Shown: positions 1-10,175, numbered from the stretch's first letter. The stretch is 43,001 nucleotides of DNA from Pseudomonadota bacterium (GCA_021785035.1 JAJYGP010000093.1:1-43001); one strand, 5' to 3'. The notes: generated from the letters alone by a model not told the origin. Numbers and translations: made by a program.

Positions 1-1
1 G

Positions 2-898
2 TTCGGGATTCGCGATGCCCATGGCGATCTTTCGGACGAGCGCGCGCGGGCTCTGAGTCTTGTGGTAAAGGCCTTCGAGATCAAGTTATCGCAGGGCGCG
101 AAGCCTGGGCACGGGGGAGTGTTGCCCGGACGCAAAGTCACCCCGGACGTGGCCCGCATTCGCGGCATCGAGCCGTTTCGCGATGCCATAAGTCCCCCGG
201 GCCACGCCGATATCCATAGCGCCGACACCTTGTTGGACGCTCTAGGCCGTTTGCGCGATCTCACCGGGCGCCCAGTCGGGGTCAAGACGGCCTTGGGTGA
301 CGGGCGATTTGTGACCGAATTGTGCGATGCGATCCACCGACGCGGGCTGTCGTCGGCGCCCGATTTTTTGACTATCGACGGCTCCGAGGGTGGCAGTGGG
401 GCGGTACCGCAAATGCTGGCCGACCATATGGGCCTGCCCTTGGGCGAGGCCCTTCCGCTGACAGTCGATATCTTATTGCAGGCCAGTTTGAAAGATCGTA
501 TTCGGGTCGTGGCCTCAGGGAAATTGGTGACCCCAGCCAAGGCCGCCTGGGCGCTGTGTATGGGCGCGGATTTTGTGGCGACGGGCCGCGGGTTTTTATT
601 CGCCCTGGGCTGTATACAGGCATTGCGTTGCCATACTGATAATTGCCCCACCGGTATCACCACCCATAATCGCCGTCTCCAGCGCGGACTTGTGGTCAGT
701 GAGAAGAGCCTTCGGGTGGCTCGCTACGGACAGGCTATGAACCGCGATGTCGATGGTCTGGCCCACATCTGCGGGCTTGCCCATGCTCGCTTGTTGCGCC
801 GCGAACACGTCTTGTTGATGACGCCGGAAGGCCACAAGAAGGGGTCGGAGTGTTATCCATACGGGCGCCCCTTACATAGGGCTCGACACCATGCGTGA
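2..898 (+). CDS. FMN-binding glutamate synthase family protein, C-terminal part (5' truncated by window edge)
   Basis: The reading frame is open from the first bases of the window, so the true start lies upstream. The visible 298 residues match the FMN-binding, TIM-barrel synthase domain of the glutamate synthase large subunit and its stand-alone relatives. Hallmarks are the KLSQGAKPGHGG stretch just after the edge, DGSEGGSGA, the ASGKL phosphate-binding loop, and a C-x5-C-x4-C cluster in GCIQALRCHTDNCPTG that would hold a [3Fe-4S] centre. No glutaminase domain can be seen, and the protein ends soon after the barrel, which fits stand-alone 'GltB domain 2' proteins better than full GltB. The substrate of these stand-alone forms is generally not known. 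The stop overlaps the start of the next gene by 8 bp, suggesting translational coupling. Confidence 0.85.
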   Translation, partial: FGIRDAHGDLSDERARALSLVVKAFEIKLSQGAKPGHGGVLPGRKVTPDVARIRGIEPFRDAISPPGHADIHSADTLLDALGRLRDLTGRPVGVKTALGDGRFVTELCDAIHRRGLSSAPDFLTIDGSEGGSGAVPQMLADHMGLPLGEALPLTVDILLQASLKDRIRVVASGKLVTPAKAAWALCMGADFVATGRGFLFALGCIQALRCHTDNCPTGITTHNRRLQRGLVVSEKSLRVARYGQAMNRDVDGLAHICGLAHARLLRREHVLLMTPEGHKKGSECYPYGRPLHRARHHA

Positions 899-3626
899 GC
901 GGGGCATCCAGTCCCAGGTGGAAGGTCGATCGGGCATCGGGTGGACCACGATCTTCGATCTTGGACGCCCGACCCTGACCAGCCGTATGGGCCGGCAGAT
1001 CCGTCTCGCCTTTACCGCCACCGCCGCCTTGATCATCGTGGTAGCCGCCTTTTATGCGGTCTATGTCCTCCATTTCGAAAAGGAGGCGAAGTGGAGGCGG
1101 CTTACTCATGTCGCAGACTTTGTGGCCGAGACCTCGCACCTGGAACTCGATCATTATCGCGCTGCGCTCAGGATGTTGAGCCGGAGCGTGGCGGCCGCCC
1201 ATGGTTTGCAGGAGGGGCGGGCGACACTCCCGGTTACGGCTTTGTTGAAAAGCTTCCGTCATTCCTACCCGGCGTTATCCACAGTCGTCGTGTTGGGCCC
1301 CCACGGCCACGTATGGGCCGAGAGCGGAACCCCTCTTAATGGCCAGTTGCCGTGGATCAGACGCCGCTTGCCCGCCGGCCGGTCTTCTGGGCGCCCGGTT
1401 TTTGTCGTCGGGCATCCGCACCAGATCAACGGTATCCGCGGCGTTCCTTTGTGGAATGTGGTCTATAAGGCCGGTAAGGTGGAATTTGCGGTGGCGGCGA
1501 TTTTCCCGCTGGCCTCGCAACAGGCCCTCTGGGCGCGCTTGGCCTTACCGCACGATACCGTTCTTGGGCTTTTGCGGCTCGACGACGGTATGGAGAATCG
1601 CTGGCCGAGCACCCACCCATTGATGTACCAGCGTAAGATGACAGGTGCTCTGGCTCAGGCATTGAGGCGTTATCCTCTCGCTTATGCCGGTCGCTATGCA
1701 GGACCCACTGTTCCTGGTAGCCGCTATCGTCTCGGGGTTTACCGCCGTTTACACGGCTATCCGCTTGTGGCCTTTGCCTCGCTTCCCGTTTCGGCCGTCT
1801 TTTTGGGCTGGTGGCACCTTATTCAGGGTCCGATTGCGCTCTTGTGTCTTGTCCTCGCCGCGACCTATGGGGTTTATCGATGGACTTTGCGTCGGCAGCT
1901 CCGTTGGGAACAAGAACGTCAACAGGTAGATGCGCAGTTATTCGACGCTAAGGAGCGTATCGAGGTCACTTTGCGTTCAATCATGGAAGCGGTTATTGCG
2001 ACGGATACAGCGGGCCGTATTCAGTATGTGAACGCGACTGCGGAACGGGTCACAGGCTGGGCGCAAGCGGAGACGCAGGGGCGTCTTTTAAATGAAATAT
2101 TTCCGTGCCTAGACGAGTACAGTGGGGCCTTGCTCGATCCCTTAGCCTGTTGTCTCGATGGTCGGCCCGTGGGTCCGGAGGACGCCTTGTTGTTCCGGCG
2201 CGACGGCCGGTCTTTGCCAATCGAGCGGACCGCCGCGCCGATCAGGGGATATCAGGGCGAGATTACGGGAGTGGTGCTTGTGTTTCGCGACGTCACCGAA
2301 AAGCGTGTCTTGACCGAACGCCTTACGCATCAGGCAACGCATGACCCGCTGACACAGCTGCCCAATCGCGCGCTCTACAATAGCCGCCTTGAGAGGGCGA
2401 TTGCCGAGGCGCGTGAACACGGGACGAGTGTGGCGCTGCTTTTTTTAGATTTGGACGGCTTCAAGGACATAAACGATTCCCTTGGCCATGACACCGGAGA
2501 CCGAGTCTTGACTCTCATCGCCGAACGTTTGAGACGCGCGGTGCGAGTCAGCGATACCTTGGCGCGGCTCGGGGGCGACGAGTTCGCGATTGTTTTGCCG
2601 GGACTTGGACGGCGCTCGGAGGTGCTGCCCGTGGTCCAGAAGATCATGGCGGCCTTCGATCAGGTGATCGTAAGTCTTCCCGAGGAGATTTTCTTGACTG
2701 CCAGTATCGGTATTGCGATTTATCCGGACGACAGTGACGACGCCCAGGGGCTATCGCGGTCGGCAGATGTCGCCATGTATGAAGCGAAGGCGTCCGGCAA
2801 AAATACCTACCGGTTTTTCCGAAGCGAGATGCAGGATCGGGCGCGCGGACGTCGGAGTCTTGAAGCCCACCTGCACCGAGCCTTGAAACATAAGGAATTT
2901 CATTTAGTCTACCAGCCGCAATTGCGTCTGGCCACGAGGCAATTGGCCGGCGTTGAGGTCTTTTTGCGCTGGGTGCATCCAACCGACGGGCTCAAATATC
3001 CGGGCGAGTTCCTAGGTATTGCCGAGGAGCTGGGTCTCACGGTCCCGCTGGGCGCATGGATTTTGCAGACTGCGGGGGCACAGAGCCGCCACTGGCGGGC
3101 CCAAGGGCTCGGTTGCGTGCCGGTCGCTATCAATATGACCGGTCGGCAATGTCGTGACGAGGGACTTCCGGGGTTGCTCGATCAAGTACTAGAAGATGAG
3201 AAATTACGGGCCGAAGACATCGTGATCGAGATCGCAGAAGGTCTTTTGGAGGAGGACAGCGAACTCATCATACGCCGGTTACACGCCTTAAAAGATCGGG
3301 GCGTGGGGCTTGTGATCCAGAATTTTGGCGCCGGTTTCTCGTCTTTGAACCACCTCAAGCATGTTCGGGCGGACGCGATAAAAATCGACTTTTCTTTTGT
3401 GGCCGCGATCGGTGAGCCCAGCAACGAGGCCATCGTTCTGGCCGTGATCGCCCTGGGACGGGCGCTCGGTATTCGCGTCGAGGCGGGTGGCGTCGAAACC
3501 GCAAGCCAGTACCAGTTCCTGAAGGACGCCGGATGCGATGTGGTTCAGGGAACTTTTATCTCTCCCCCTTTGGCGGAAGAGGATGCTGTTGAGTTCTTTC
3601 GGTCTTTTGCGATGCCTGGGAGTTGA
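891..3626 (+). CDS. Membrane-anchored sensor with PAS, GGDEF and degenerate EAL domains
   Basis: A 911-residue inner-membrane signalling protein. Order: a transmembrane helix near residues 39-62, a periplasmic sensor region of about 240 residues, a second helix near 305-327, a PAS domain near 355-470, a GGDEF domain and an EAL domain. The cyclase motif GGDEF is intact at 561-565, and RVSD at 552-555 is a complete RxxD inhibitory site five residues ahead, so diguanylate cyclase activity is expected. The EAL domain looks dead as a phosphodiesterase. The signature is EVF at 689-691, the metal-binding DDFGTG stretch reads QNFGAG at 810-815, and AEGVE reads AGGVE near 865-869. KID and QG remain. 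It may bind c-di-GMP or only regulate the cyclase. The ATG overlaps the upstream stop; a later ATG at 987 is possible but weaker. Confidence 0.9.
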   Translation: MRERGIQSQVEGRSGIGWTTIFDLGRPTLTSRMGRQIRLAFTATAALIIVVAAFYAVYVLHFEKEAKWRRLTHVADFVAETSHLELDHYRAALRMLSRSVAAAHGLQEGRATLPVTALLKSFRHSYPALSTVVVLGPHGHVWAESGTPLNGQLPWIRRRLPAGRSSGRPVFVVGHPHQINGIRGVPLWNVVYKAGKVEFAVAAIFPLASQQALWARLALPHDTVLGLLRLDDGMENRWPSTHPLMYQRKMTGALAQALRRYPLAYAGRYAGPTVPGSRYRLGVYRRLHGYPLVAFASLPVSAVFLGWWHLIQGPIALLCLVLAATYGVYRWTLRRQLRWEQERQQVDAQLFDAKERIEVTLRSIMEAVIATDTAGRIQYVNATAERVTGWAQAETQGRLLNEIFPCLDEYSGALLDPLACCLDGRPVGPEDALLFRRDGRSLPIERTAAPIRGYQGEITGVVLVFRDVTEKRVLTERLTHQATHDPLTQLPNRALYNSRLERAIAEAREHGTSVALLFLDLDGFKDINDSLGHDTGDRVLTLIAERLRRAVRVSDTLARLGGDEFAIVLPGLGRRSEVLPVVQKIMAAFDQVIVSLPEEIFLTASIGIAIYPDDSDDAQGLSRSADVAMYEAKASGKNTYRFFRSEMQDRARGRRSLEAHLHRALKHKEFHLVYQPQLRLATRQLAGVEVFLRWVHPTDGLKYPGEFLGIAEELGLTVPLGAWILQTAGAQSRHWRAQGLGCVPVAINMTGRQCRDEGLPGLLDQVLEDEKLRAEDIVIEIAEGLLEEDSELIIRRLHALKDRGVGLVIQNFGAGFSSLNHLKHVRADAIKIDFSFVAAIGEPSNEAIVLAVIALGRALGIRVEAGGVETASQYQFLKDAGCDVVQGTFISPPLAEEDAVEFFRSFAMPGS

Positions 3627-3650
3627 TTTCACGCGCTCTGGCCCCCATGT
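3622..3650 (+). promoter_or_regulatory. Candidate heat-shock (sigma-32) promoter of htpG
   Basis: GTTGATT (3622-3628), a 14-bp spacer, then CCCCATGT (3643-3650). The second element matches the enterobacterial sigma-32 -10 consensus CCCCATnT at every defined position; the first matches the TTGA core of CTTGAAA. The -35 overlaps the stop codon of the upstream gene. Predicted transcription start is near 3657, giving a leader of about 43 nt. htpG is a classical heat-shock gene, which supports the call; it rests on sequence matching only. Confidence 0.65.
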
Positions 3651-3699
3651 TCGGTCGGCAACCGTAAAGCGTCGGGAGTAGAGAGGCCCGCAACGATAT

Positions 3700-5577
3700 A
3701 TGACGACGACCGAAACCCAGAAACAGACCCTAGGCTTTCAGACCGAGGTGCGCCAGCTTCTCGACCTTATGATCCACTCGCTTTATAGCGAGAAGGAGAT
3801 CTTCCTCCGTGAGTTAATCTCAAACGCGTCTGACGCGTCAGACAAGCTGCGCTTTGAGGCTTTGCGCGACGAGTCGCTGTATGAAGGCGATTCGGATTTG
3901 AAAATCCGCGTATCCTTCGATAAAGCGGCCCGCACCCTGACCGTAGCCGACAATGGAATCGGCATGAGTCGCGAAGAGGTCATCGAGAATATCGGCACCA
4001 TCGCACGTTCCGGTACCCGCCGGTTTTTTGAGAGGCTTACCGGAGATGAGGCCAAGGATGCCCGCCTAATCGGGCAGTTCGGAGTCGGCTTTTATTCCGC
4101 ATTTATGGTTGCAGACAAGGTCACACTTCTCACGCGGCGCGCGGGTACGGCGCAGACAGAAGGCGTGGCTTGGGAGTCGACCGGAGAGGGAGACTATACG
4201 ATAGAGAGGGTGGACCGCGCCGAACGTGGGACCACCGTGATACTGCACCTGCGCGAAGGTGAAGACGAGTTCTTGGAAGACTATCGTCTGCAGGGCATCA
4301 TTCGGCGTTACTCCGACCATATCACGTTACCTATTGTCATGCCGACGGCGGAGGGTAGCGAGGAGACCGTGAATAAGGCTTCGGCCTTGTGGGCGCGACC
4401 GCGTGGCGAGGTCACTGAACTCGAATACGACGAATTCTATAAGCATGTGGCCCATGATATGGAGCCCCCACTTGCGTACGTGCACAGCCGAGTAGAGGGT
4501 AAGCAGGAATATACGATCTTGCTGTTTATCCCGCGACGGGCACCTTTCGATCTCTTCGATCGTGACCGTCGTTATGGGGTGAAGCTCTACGTCCGGCGGG
4601 TGTTTATCATGGATGACGCCGAGCAGCTCATGCCCAATTACCTGCGCTTCGTGCGCGGTGTCATCGACGCTGCGGATTTACCCCTTAATGTCTCGCGTGA
4701 GATCCTGCAAAAGAGTCGCGATATCGATACCATCCGCAACGGCAGCACCAGGAAGGTGCTGGACCTCCTGGCCGATTTAGCCGACAAGGGACCGGAGAAG
4801 TACCAGTCGTTCTGGACCGAATTCGGGGTGGTCTTGAAGGAAGGGATCGTGGAGGATTCTGGCAATCGCGAGCGGATAGCGAAGCTTTTGCGCTTTTCTA
4901 CTACCGAACACGATGCGCAAGAAGTCTCCTTGGCCGATTACGTCGGCCGCATGGTCGCGGGGCAAGACAAGATCTATTATTTGACTGCCGAGAATCTGAC
5001 TGCTGCTCGCCATAGTCCGCACCTTGAGGTGTTCCGGAAGAAGGGGATCGAGGTCCTGTTGTTGACCGATCGTATCGACGAGTGGCTCGTCACCCATTTG
5101 CACGAGTTTGACGGTAAACCGATCAAGTCGATCGCGAAGGGCGACCTGGATTTGCCGGGGGCGGATGCAGACAAGGCGGTCGAAGCCGAGAAGCGCTCCT
5201 CCAAGCCCGAGTGGAAGGACCTGACCGAGCGCATGGCGAAGGTATTGGGGGATAAAGTCAAGGAGGTTCGGCTGAGTGATCGGCTGACCGAGTCGCCGGC
5301 TTGTTTGGTCGCGGGCGAGCACGATCTCGGCATTCATCTCGAGCGACTTTTGAAGGCCGCCGGCCAAAAGGCCCCAGCCAGTCGGCCGATCCTGGAGATC
5401 AACCCCGACCATCCGTTGGTTACACGGCTGCGCTCAGAAACCGCGGATGCGAGATTGAGCGATTGGACGCATATTTTGTTCGATCAAGCGACGTTGGCGG
5501 AAGGCGGGACGCTCGAGGATGGCGCCGGGTTTGTCCAGCGCCTCAACGCCTTGTTGCTGGCCCTGCAACCGCATTGA
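3700..5577 (+). CDS. htpG: Chaperone protein HtpG (bacterial Hsp90)
   Basis: A 625-residue protein, the usual HtpG size. It is the cytosolic ATP-dependent dimeric Hsp90 chaperone that remodels client proteins late in folding. The N-terminal GHKL ATPase domain is clear: the helix with [16 protein letters not shown] supplies the Mg/ATP Asn, DNGIGM is the adenine-binding loop, and [15 protein letters not shown] is the lid and third ATP motif. The middle domain carries the conserved [22 protein letters not shown] segment with the ATP-gamma-phosphate arginine. The C-terminal dimerisation domain ends without an MEEVD tail, as expected in bacteria. The gene stands behind a sigma-32-like promoter, with a weak AG-rich ribosome site about 13 bp ahead of the ATG. 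Confidence 0.97.
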   Translation: MTTTETQKQTLGFQTEVRQLLDLMIHSLYSEKEIFLRELISNASDASDKLRFEALRDESLYEGDSDLKIRVSFDKAARTLTVADNGIGMSREEVIENIGTIARSGTRRFFERLTGDEAKDARLIGQFGVGFYSAFMVADKVTLLTRRAGTAQTEGVAWESTGEGDYTIERVDRAERGTTVILHLREGEDEFLEDYRLQGIIRRYSDHITLPIVMPTAEGSEETVNKASALWARPRGEVTELEYDEFYKHVAHDMEPPLAYVHSRVEGKQEYTILLFIPRRAPFDLFDRDRRYGVKLYVRRVFIMDDAEQLMPNYLRFVRGVIDAADLPLNVSREILQKSRDIDTIRNGSTRKVLDLLADLADKGPEKYQSFWTEFGVVLKEGIVEDSGNRERIAKLLRFSTTEHDAQEVSLADYVGRMVAGQDKIYYLTAENLTAARHSPHLEVFRKKGIEVLLLTDRIDEWLVTHLHEFDGKPIKSIAKGDLDLPGADADKAVEAEKRSSKPEWKDLTERMAKVLGDKVKEVRLSDRLTESPACLVAGEHDLGIHLERLLKAAGQKAPASRPILEINPDHPLVTRLRSETADARLSDWTHILFDQATLAEGGTLEDGAGFVQRLNALLLALQPH

Positions 5578-5664
5578 GAGGGGTTCTATGAGAGAAGGGG
5601 AGTGGGGTTTTGAGCGTTGGAGGATCAAAGGGTCGAGCGTGGCGAGACCGAGCGCGGGATATTT

Positions 5665-6546
5665 GTGAGCGCGCTCTATGAGAGTCACCTGAGTCTCCCG
5701 CTCCTGCATCGCGGAAAGGTTCGCGATCTGTACGATGCGGGACCCGAGCACCTTCTGGTCATCACGACCGACCGGTTGTCGGCGTTTGACTGCGTATTGC
5801 CGATGCCGATCCCCGGTAAGGGCCGGATTTTAAACGCCCTTTCGCGCTTTTGGTTTGCCTATACGGAGTCTTTGATCCCAAACCACCTCTCTGAGCGACC
5901 GTTATCGGCGGTACTGACGGCCCCGGACGAACGCCGCCTCGTAGAGGATCGGGCCATGGTCGTGCGCCGCCTGAAGCCATTACCGATAGAGGCCATAGTG
6001 CGCGGCTATCTCGCCGGTTCGGCTTGGAAGGAGTACCAGCGTACGGGATCGGTCTGCGGGGTCCGTTTGCCCTCGGGCTTGCGCGAGGCTGATCGGCTTC
6101 CCGAGCCTCTTTTTACCCCCTCTACGAAGGCCGCGGCAGGCCAGCATGACGAGAACATCTCTTATGCCGAGGTCGAACGGCTTTTAGGTGCCCGCTATGC
6201 GCAGGCGGTTCGCGATGCGAGCCTCGCTTTGTATACTCGCGCCGCCGACCACGCCCTGTCACGTGGGGTCATAATCGCCGATACCAAGTTTGAATTCGGC
6301 ACCAATGAGGCCGGTACCTTGGTTTTGATAGATGAAGTGCTGACGCCGGATTCGTCGCGGTTTTGGCCGCAGGCCTCGTATCGGCCGGGAACGAGTCCCC
6401 CGAGTTTCGATAAGCAATACGTGCGCGACTATCTGGAGACTTTGGCTTGGAATAAAAGGCCGCCGGCACCTGTCCTGCCAGAGGAAATTGTGATTCGGAC
6501 GATTGCGAAATACGAGGAGGCCTTACGTATCCTGACTCAGCCTTAG
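5665..6546 (+). CDS. purC: Phosphoribosylaminoimidazole-succinocarboxamide (SAICAR) synthase
   Basis: Catalyses the ATP-dependent ligation of aspartate to CAIR in purine biosynthesis. Family signatures are HRGKVRDLYD at the N-terminus, TTDRLSAFD, the VRGYLAGSAWKEY loop, STKAAAGQHDENI, ADTKFEFG and DEVLTPDSSRFWP. It belongs to the longer (about 290-300 residue) eukaryote-like class rather than the short class of Escherichia coli. I chose the GTG at 5665, which gives a protein starting just before ALYES as in typical homologues. A TTG at 5617 would add 16 residues rich in Glu and Arg that look unlike the family; neither start has a strong ribosome site. It follows htpG by less than 90 bp and is followed by a weak terminator-like hairpin. 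Confidence 0.95.
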   Translation: MSALYESHLSLPLLHRGKVRDLYDAGPEHLLVITTDRLSAFDCVLPMPIPGKGRILNALSRFWFAYTESLIPNHLSERPLSAVLTAPDERRLVEDRAMVVRRLKPLPIEAIVRGYLAGSAWKEYQRTGSVCGVRLPSGLREADRLPEPLFTPSTKAAAGQHDENISYAEVERLLGARYAQAVRDASLALYTRAADHALSRGVIIADTKFEFGTNEAGTLVLIDEVLTPDSSRFWPQASYRPGTSPPSFDKQYVRDYLETLAWNKRPPAPVLPEEIVIRTIAKYEEALRILTQP

Positions 6547-6555
6547 CGTAAGGCT

Positions 6556-6577
6556 GGCCGCGTTTGCGGCCTTATGT
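6556..6577 (+). terminator. Possible weak intrinsic terminator after purC
   Basis: GGCCGC and GCGGCC (6556-6561 / 6566-6571) form a perfect 6-bp stem with a GTTT tetraloop, followed by TTATGTT. It lies 9 bp after the purC stop and before tRNA-Leu. The short stem and interrupted T tract make it at best a leaky terminator. Confidence 0.4.
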
Positions 6578-6597
6578 TAACGTGCCAGGACGCGTAG

Positions 6598-6682
<85 letters not shown>

Positions 6683-6739
6683 ACGATAGCTTTTCCCAGT
6701 GCCCAAGGCGGCCCGACCCTGGACGAACCATGATCGGTC

Positions 6740-6768
6740 TTGGCCACTTGTGGGTGAACCGGTATGAT
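6740..6768 (+). promoter_or_regulatory. Sigma-70 type promoter of tig
   Basis: TTGGCC (6740-6745), a 17-bp spacer, and TATGAT (6763-6768). The -10 matches five of six consensus bases, the -35 four of six, with ideal spacing. Predicted start is near 6775, about 44 nt before the tig ATG. It could drive tig and clpP together. Confidence 0.6.
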
Positions 6769-6818
6769 CAAAGGTGGCTGTGTCCAACTTTCCCCTACAT
6801 ATTTTGTGAGAAGGCAGC

Positions 6819-8111
6819 ATGCAAGTATCGATTGAAGCCATCGGCGGTTTAGGCCGGCGCATGACGATTGCGGTCCCGGCCGCGCAATTCGAGCACGAGT
6901 TTATGGAGCGCCTCAAGCGCTTGTCTCGAACGGCGCGTTTGGCGGGTTTCCGGCCCGGGCGCGCGCCTTTGAAAATTGTCGAGGCCCAGTACGGCGGAAA
7001 GCTTATGGACGAAGTCGCCCAGGACTTGATGCGCGACAGTTTTTACGAGGCCTTGACCCAAGAGGGTCTGAAGGCCGCCAGCGGTCCGGCGATCGAGCCC
7101 AAGGCGCTCACCCGTGGCCAGGATATGCAGTATGTGGCGACCTTCGAGATCTATCCCGAGGTGCAGAGACTGGACCTAAAGGACGTCGAGGTCGAGCGGG
7201 CCACTTGCACGATCTCGGCCGAGGATGTGGAGCGGACTATAGAGGTTATGCGTAAGCAGCGTCAGACGTGGACGGCGGTTGATCGTCCCGCGGTTGATGG
7301 CGACCAATTGACGATCGATTTTGTGGGGACCCTAGACGGTGAGGCCTTTCCTGGTGGCAGCGCGACCGGTCATCGGCTGGTGGTCGGCGCCGGCACCCTG
7401 CTCCCCGATTTCGAGCAGGGATTGAAGGGGGCCACGGTCAATGCGGTACTGGATATTCCGGTCAGCTTCCCTGAGGAATACGGCGCCCCGACACTCGCCG
7501 GGAAGCAGGCGCGCTTTCAGGTCACGGTGCGGGAAGTCGCCGAGCCGGTTCTGCCGGCCCTCGATGACGCCTTTGCCCAGGCCTTGGGGGTTACGGAAGG
7601 GGGGATCGAGATGTTGCGGGCTGAGGTCAAGGACAACCTCCAACGCGAGGCTGCACGCCGGATTCGGGACCGTCTGAAAGGTGAGATATTCAAACAACTG
7701 CGCGCGATAAATCCCCTGGAGCTACCGCAGGCCCTCGTTGAGCGGGAGGCCGCCGAGTTGCGTGAGGCGGCTCGCGCCCAACTGGCGAACCAGGGCGTGA
7801 AGACCGCGGGCTTGCCGCCCGATAACGGTCCTTTTCGTGAGCGGGCCAAAGAGCGCGTGGCGCTTGGCATTATCCTTTCGGAGTTGGTCCGCGCTCGCGG
7901 GCTCAAGGCCGATGAGGCGAAGGTGCGGGCCCGTGTCGAGGAAATGGCGGCAGACTACGACGAGCCTGGGCGCTTTGTCGAATGGTACTACAGCAAGCCA
8001 GAGCGTATCGGGGAGGCCCAGTCGCTCGTACTTGAGGATCAGGCGGTCGAACTGTTGCTGGGGGAGGCGCGGGTGACGGAAAAGCCCATGCGCTTTGAGG
8101 AATTGACTTAA
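6819..8111 (+). CDS. tig: Trigger factor (ribosome-associated chaperone and prolyl isomerase)
   Basis: A 430-residue protein, the normal trigger factor size. It binds ribosomal protein L23 at the exit tunnel and shelters nascent chains. The N-terminal ribosome-binding domain holds the signature GFRPGRAP near residues 46-53. The middle FKBP-type domain is recognisable from VDGDQLTIDFVGTLDGEAFPGG to FPEEYGAPTLAGK. The C-terminal two-arm helical domain fills the rest. The ATG follows GAGAAGG at a good distance. clpP starts 18 bp after the stop, so the two are probably one transcript, as in many gammaproteobacteria. Confidence 0.97.
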   Translation: MQVSIEAIGGLGRRMTIAVPAAQFEHEFMERLKRLSRTARLAGFRPGRAPLKIVEAQYGGKLMDEVAQDLMRDSFYEALTQEGLKAASGPAIEPKALTRGQDMQYVATFEIYPEVQRLDLKDVEVERATCTISAEDVERTIEVMRKQRQTWTAVDRPAVDGDQLTIDFVGTLDGEAFPGGSATGHRLVVGAGTLLPDFEQGLKGATVNAVLDIPVSFPEEYGAPTLAGKQARFQVTVREVAEPVLPALDDAFAQALGVTEGGIEMLRAEVKDNLQREAARRIRDRLKGEIFKQLRAINPLELPQALVEREAAELREAARAQLANQGVKTAGLPPDNGPFRERAKERVALGIILSELVRARGLKADEAKVRARVEEMAADYDEPGRFVEWYYSKPERIGEAQSLVLEDQAVELLLGEARVTEKPMRFEELT

Positions 8112-8129
8112 CACCATCTAGGACGGTCC

Positions 8130-8756
8130 ATGATAAACACCGAATTCGCTGCTGATCTTTCGCCCCGGGCCTTAGGCCTCGTCCCTATGGTGATCGAGAC
8201 TACGGGCCGTGGCGAACGCGCCTACGACATTTATTCGCGGATGTTGAAGGAGCGCGTCATTTTCCTCGTCGGGCCCGTCGAAGACCACATGGCGAATCTC
8301 GTGGTGGCCCAGCTACTTTTTTTGGAGTCAGAAAATCCGGATAAGGATATTCACATATACATCAATTCCCCCGGCGGGGCGGTTACGGCGGGGCTTGCCA
8401 TATATGACACCATGCAATTCATTAAGCCCGACGTCAGCACGGTCTGTATTGGCCAGGCGGCCAGCATGGGAGCCTTGATTCTTGCTGGCGGGGCTAAGGG
8501 CAAGCGCTACAGTCTACCACATTCGCGGATGATGGTTCATCAACCGTCCGGCGGTTTTCAGGGACAGGCAACGGATATCGATATACATGCACGAGAGATC
8601 CTGCGTGTTCGCGAACGATTGAACCAAATCCTGGTCAAACACACGGGCCAAGACGTGAAACGGATCGAGCACGACACGGAACGGGACAATTTTATGGAAG
8701 GCTCGGAGGCGGTCGCTTACGGTCTGATTGACTCCGTGATCGACAAGCGTAAATAG
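8130..8756 (+). CDS. clpP: ATP-dependent Clp protease proteolytic subunit
   Basis: A 208-residue serine protease that forms the tetradecameric chamber used by ClpX and ClpA. The catalytic triad is visible: Ser112 in GQAASMGA, His137 in RMMVHQP and Asp186 in the ERDNFM segment. These positions are one higher than in the Escherichia coli precursor. The N-terminus (about 14-15 residues before VPMVIE) is the expected self-cleaved propeptide. INSPGG and the handle-helix region are normal. It lies between tig and clpX, the usual arrangement. No heat-shock promoter was found immediately upstream. Confidence 0.98.
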   Translation: MINTEFAADLSPRALGLVPMVIETTGRGERAYDIYSRMLKERVIFLVGPVEDHMANLVVAQLLFLESENPDKDIHIYINSPGGAVTAGLAIYDTMQFIKPDVSTVCIGQAASMGALILAGGAKGKRYSLPHSRMMVHQPSGGFQGQATDIDIHAREILRVRERLNQILVKHTGQDVKRIEHDTERDNFMEGSEAVAYGLIDSVIDKRK

Positions 8757-8829
8757 GGGGATATGCTAGACTAGATATCAGGACTGTCGCCCATAAGCCC
8801 GGGCAGGATCCATTGAGTGAGGTTCAGCG

Positions 8830-10122
8830 ATGGCAGATGATAAGCATGATGGTAAGGGCGAGAAGCTTTTGTATTGCTCTTTTTGCGGTAAGAGCCAACA
8901 CGAGGTTCGCAAGCTCATTGCCGGTCCCTCGGTGTTCGTCTGCGACGAGTGTGTAGAGCTCTGTAACGATATTATCCGCGAGGAAGTTCAGGAAGACACG
9001 GATATCGGGCTTGCTCGCAACAAGTTTCCGAAGCCACGCGAGATCAAACAGATTTTGGATGAGTACGTGATTGGGCAGTCGACTGCGAAGAAGGTCTTGG
9101 CGGTGGCGGTCTACAATCACTACAAGCGTATCGAACATCAGGAAAAGATTGGGGATGTCGAGCTTTCGAAGAGCAATATTCTGCTCATAGGGCCTACGGG
9201 CTCGGGAAAGACGCTGCTTGCGGAAACGCTGGCGCGACTTTTGAACGTGCCTTTTACCATCGCGGACGCCACCACCTTGACCGAGGCCGGTTATGTGGGG
9301 GAGGACGTCGAGAACATTATCCAAAAGCTTCTCCAGAAATGCGATTACGACGTGGAGAAGGCGCAGACCGGTATTGTCTACATCGACGAGATCGACAAGA
9401 TTTCGCGCAAGTCGGACAACCCATCCATTACCCGGGACGTGTCCGGAGAGGGTGTGCAACAGGCGCTCTTGAAACTGATCGAGGGTACGGTGGCGTCGGT
9501 GCCGCCACAGGGCGGCCGGAAACACCCGCAGCAGGAGTTTTTGCAGGTCGATACCCGTAATATCCTTTTCATATGCGGCGGGGCCTTTTCGGGCCTCGAA
9601 AAGATTATCCAGGACCGTTCCGAAAAAAGCGGGATTGGGTTCAACGCCGAGATCAAGAGTCGTGCTGTCAATCGGCGCGCGAGCGATGTGTTCCGTGGCG
9701 TCGAGCCGGAGGATCTCATTAAGTTCGGGCTTATCCCCGAGTTCGTGGGCCGTTTGCCGGTGACTGCGGTTCTGGACGAATTGGATGAGGCGGCACTGAT
9801 TCAGATTCTTACCGAGCCGAAAAATGCCCTTATCAAGCAATACCAGAAGTTGCTCAAGCTGGAAGGGGTGGATTTGGAGGTTCGGGACGACGCTTTGGTG
9901 CGGGTCGCGCGTCGCGCCATGGATCGCAAGACGGGGGCGCGCGGCCTACGTTCCATTCTCGAGCATGTGTTGCTCGATATCATGTTTGATCTTCCGTCTC
10001 TGGAAAACGTCAAAAAGGTAGTGATCGACGAGGGGGTCATTGCCGATACCAGTAAGCCGCTTCTGATTTACGCCGACCACGAGGAGCAAGGAAGCCCGAA
10101 GCGGGCCTCTACGCGCCCTTAG
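8830..10122 (+). CDS. clpX: ClpX, ATP-dependent unfoldase of the ClpXP protease
   Basis: A 430-residue AAA+ protein. The N-terminal zinc-binding domain has four cysteines (Cys16, Cys19, Cys38, Cys41) in a CxxC-x18-CxxC pattern that dimerises and binds adaptors. Walker A is GPTGSGKT at 121-128 and Walker B is VYIDEIDKI. The pore loop GYVGEDVE is present, as are the RKSDN loop and the sensor-2 motif [10 protein letters not shown]. The ClpP-docking loop lies in the NAEIKSR-to-FGLIPEF region, where the IGF tripeptide appears as GIGFNAE. It unfolds tagged substrates and passes them to ClpP. A 73-bp gap from clpP holds no convincing promoter, so cotranscription is likely. Confidence 0.98.
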   Translation: MADDKHDGKGEKLLYCSFCGKSQHEVRKLIAGPSVFVCDECVELCNDIIREEVQEDTDIGLARNKFPKPREIKQILDEYVIGQSTAKKVLAVAVYNHYKRIEHQEKIGDVELSKSNILLIGPTGSGKTLLAETLARLLNVPFTIADATTLTEAGYVGEDVENIIQKLLQKCDYDVEKAQTGIVYIDEIDKISRKSDNPSITRDVSGEGVQQALLKLIEGTVASVPPQGGRKHPQQEFLQVDTRNILFICGGAFSGLEKIIQDRSEKSGIGFNAEIKSRAVNRRASDVFRGVEPEDLIKFGLIPEFVGRLPVTAVLDELDEAALIQILTEPKNALIKQYQKLLKLEGVDLEVRDDALVRVARRAMDRKTGARGLRSILEHVLLDIMFDLPSLENVKKVVIDEGVIADTSKPLLIYADHEEQGSPKRASTRP

Positions 10123-10175
10123 AGCTGTTGCGCGGTTCCCTCCGGACTTCGCGCTCCGGCTGACTTTGTCTGGGT

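Noticed and set aside
4777-5412. 211-codon minus-strand ORF inside htpG
   Set aside because: Shadow of htpG on the opposite strand; htpG is fully conserved here.
8824-9840. 338-codon minus-strand ORF opposite clpX
   Set aside because: Long but wholly antisense to a complete clpX; it results from GC-rich codon bias and has no family likeness.
10142-10159. CCGGA/TCCGG hairpin after clpX as terminator
   Set aside because: Only 5 bp with an 8-nt loop and no T run; not enough to call.
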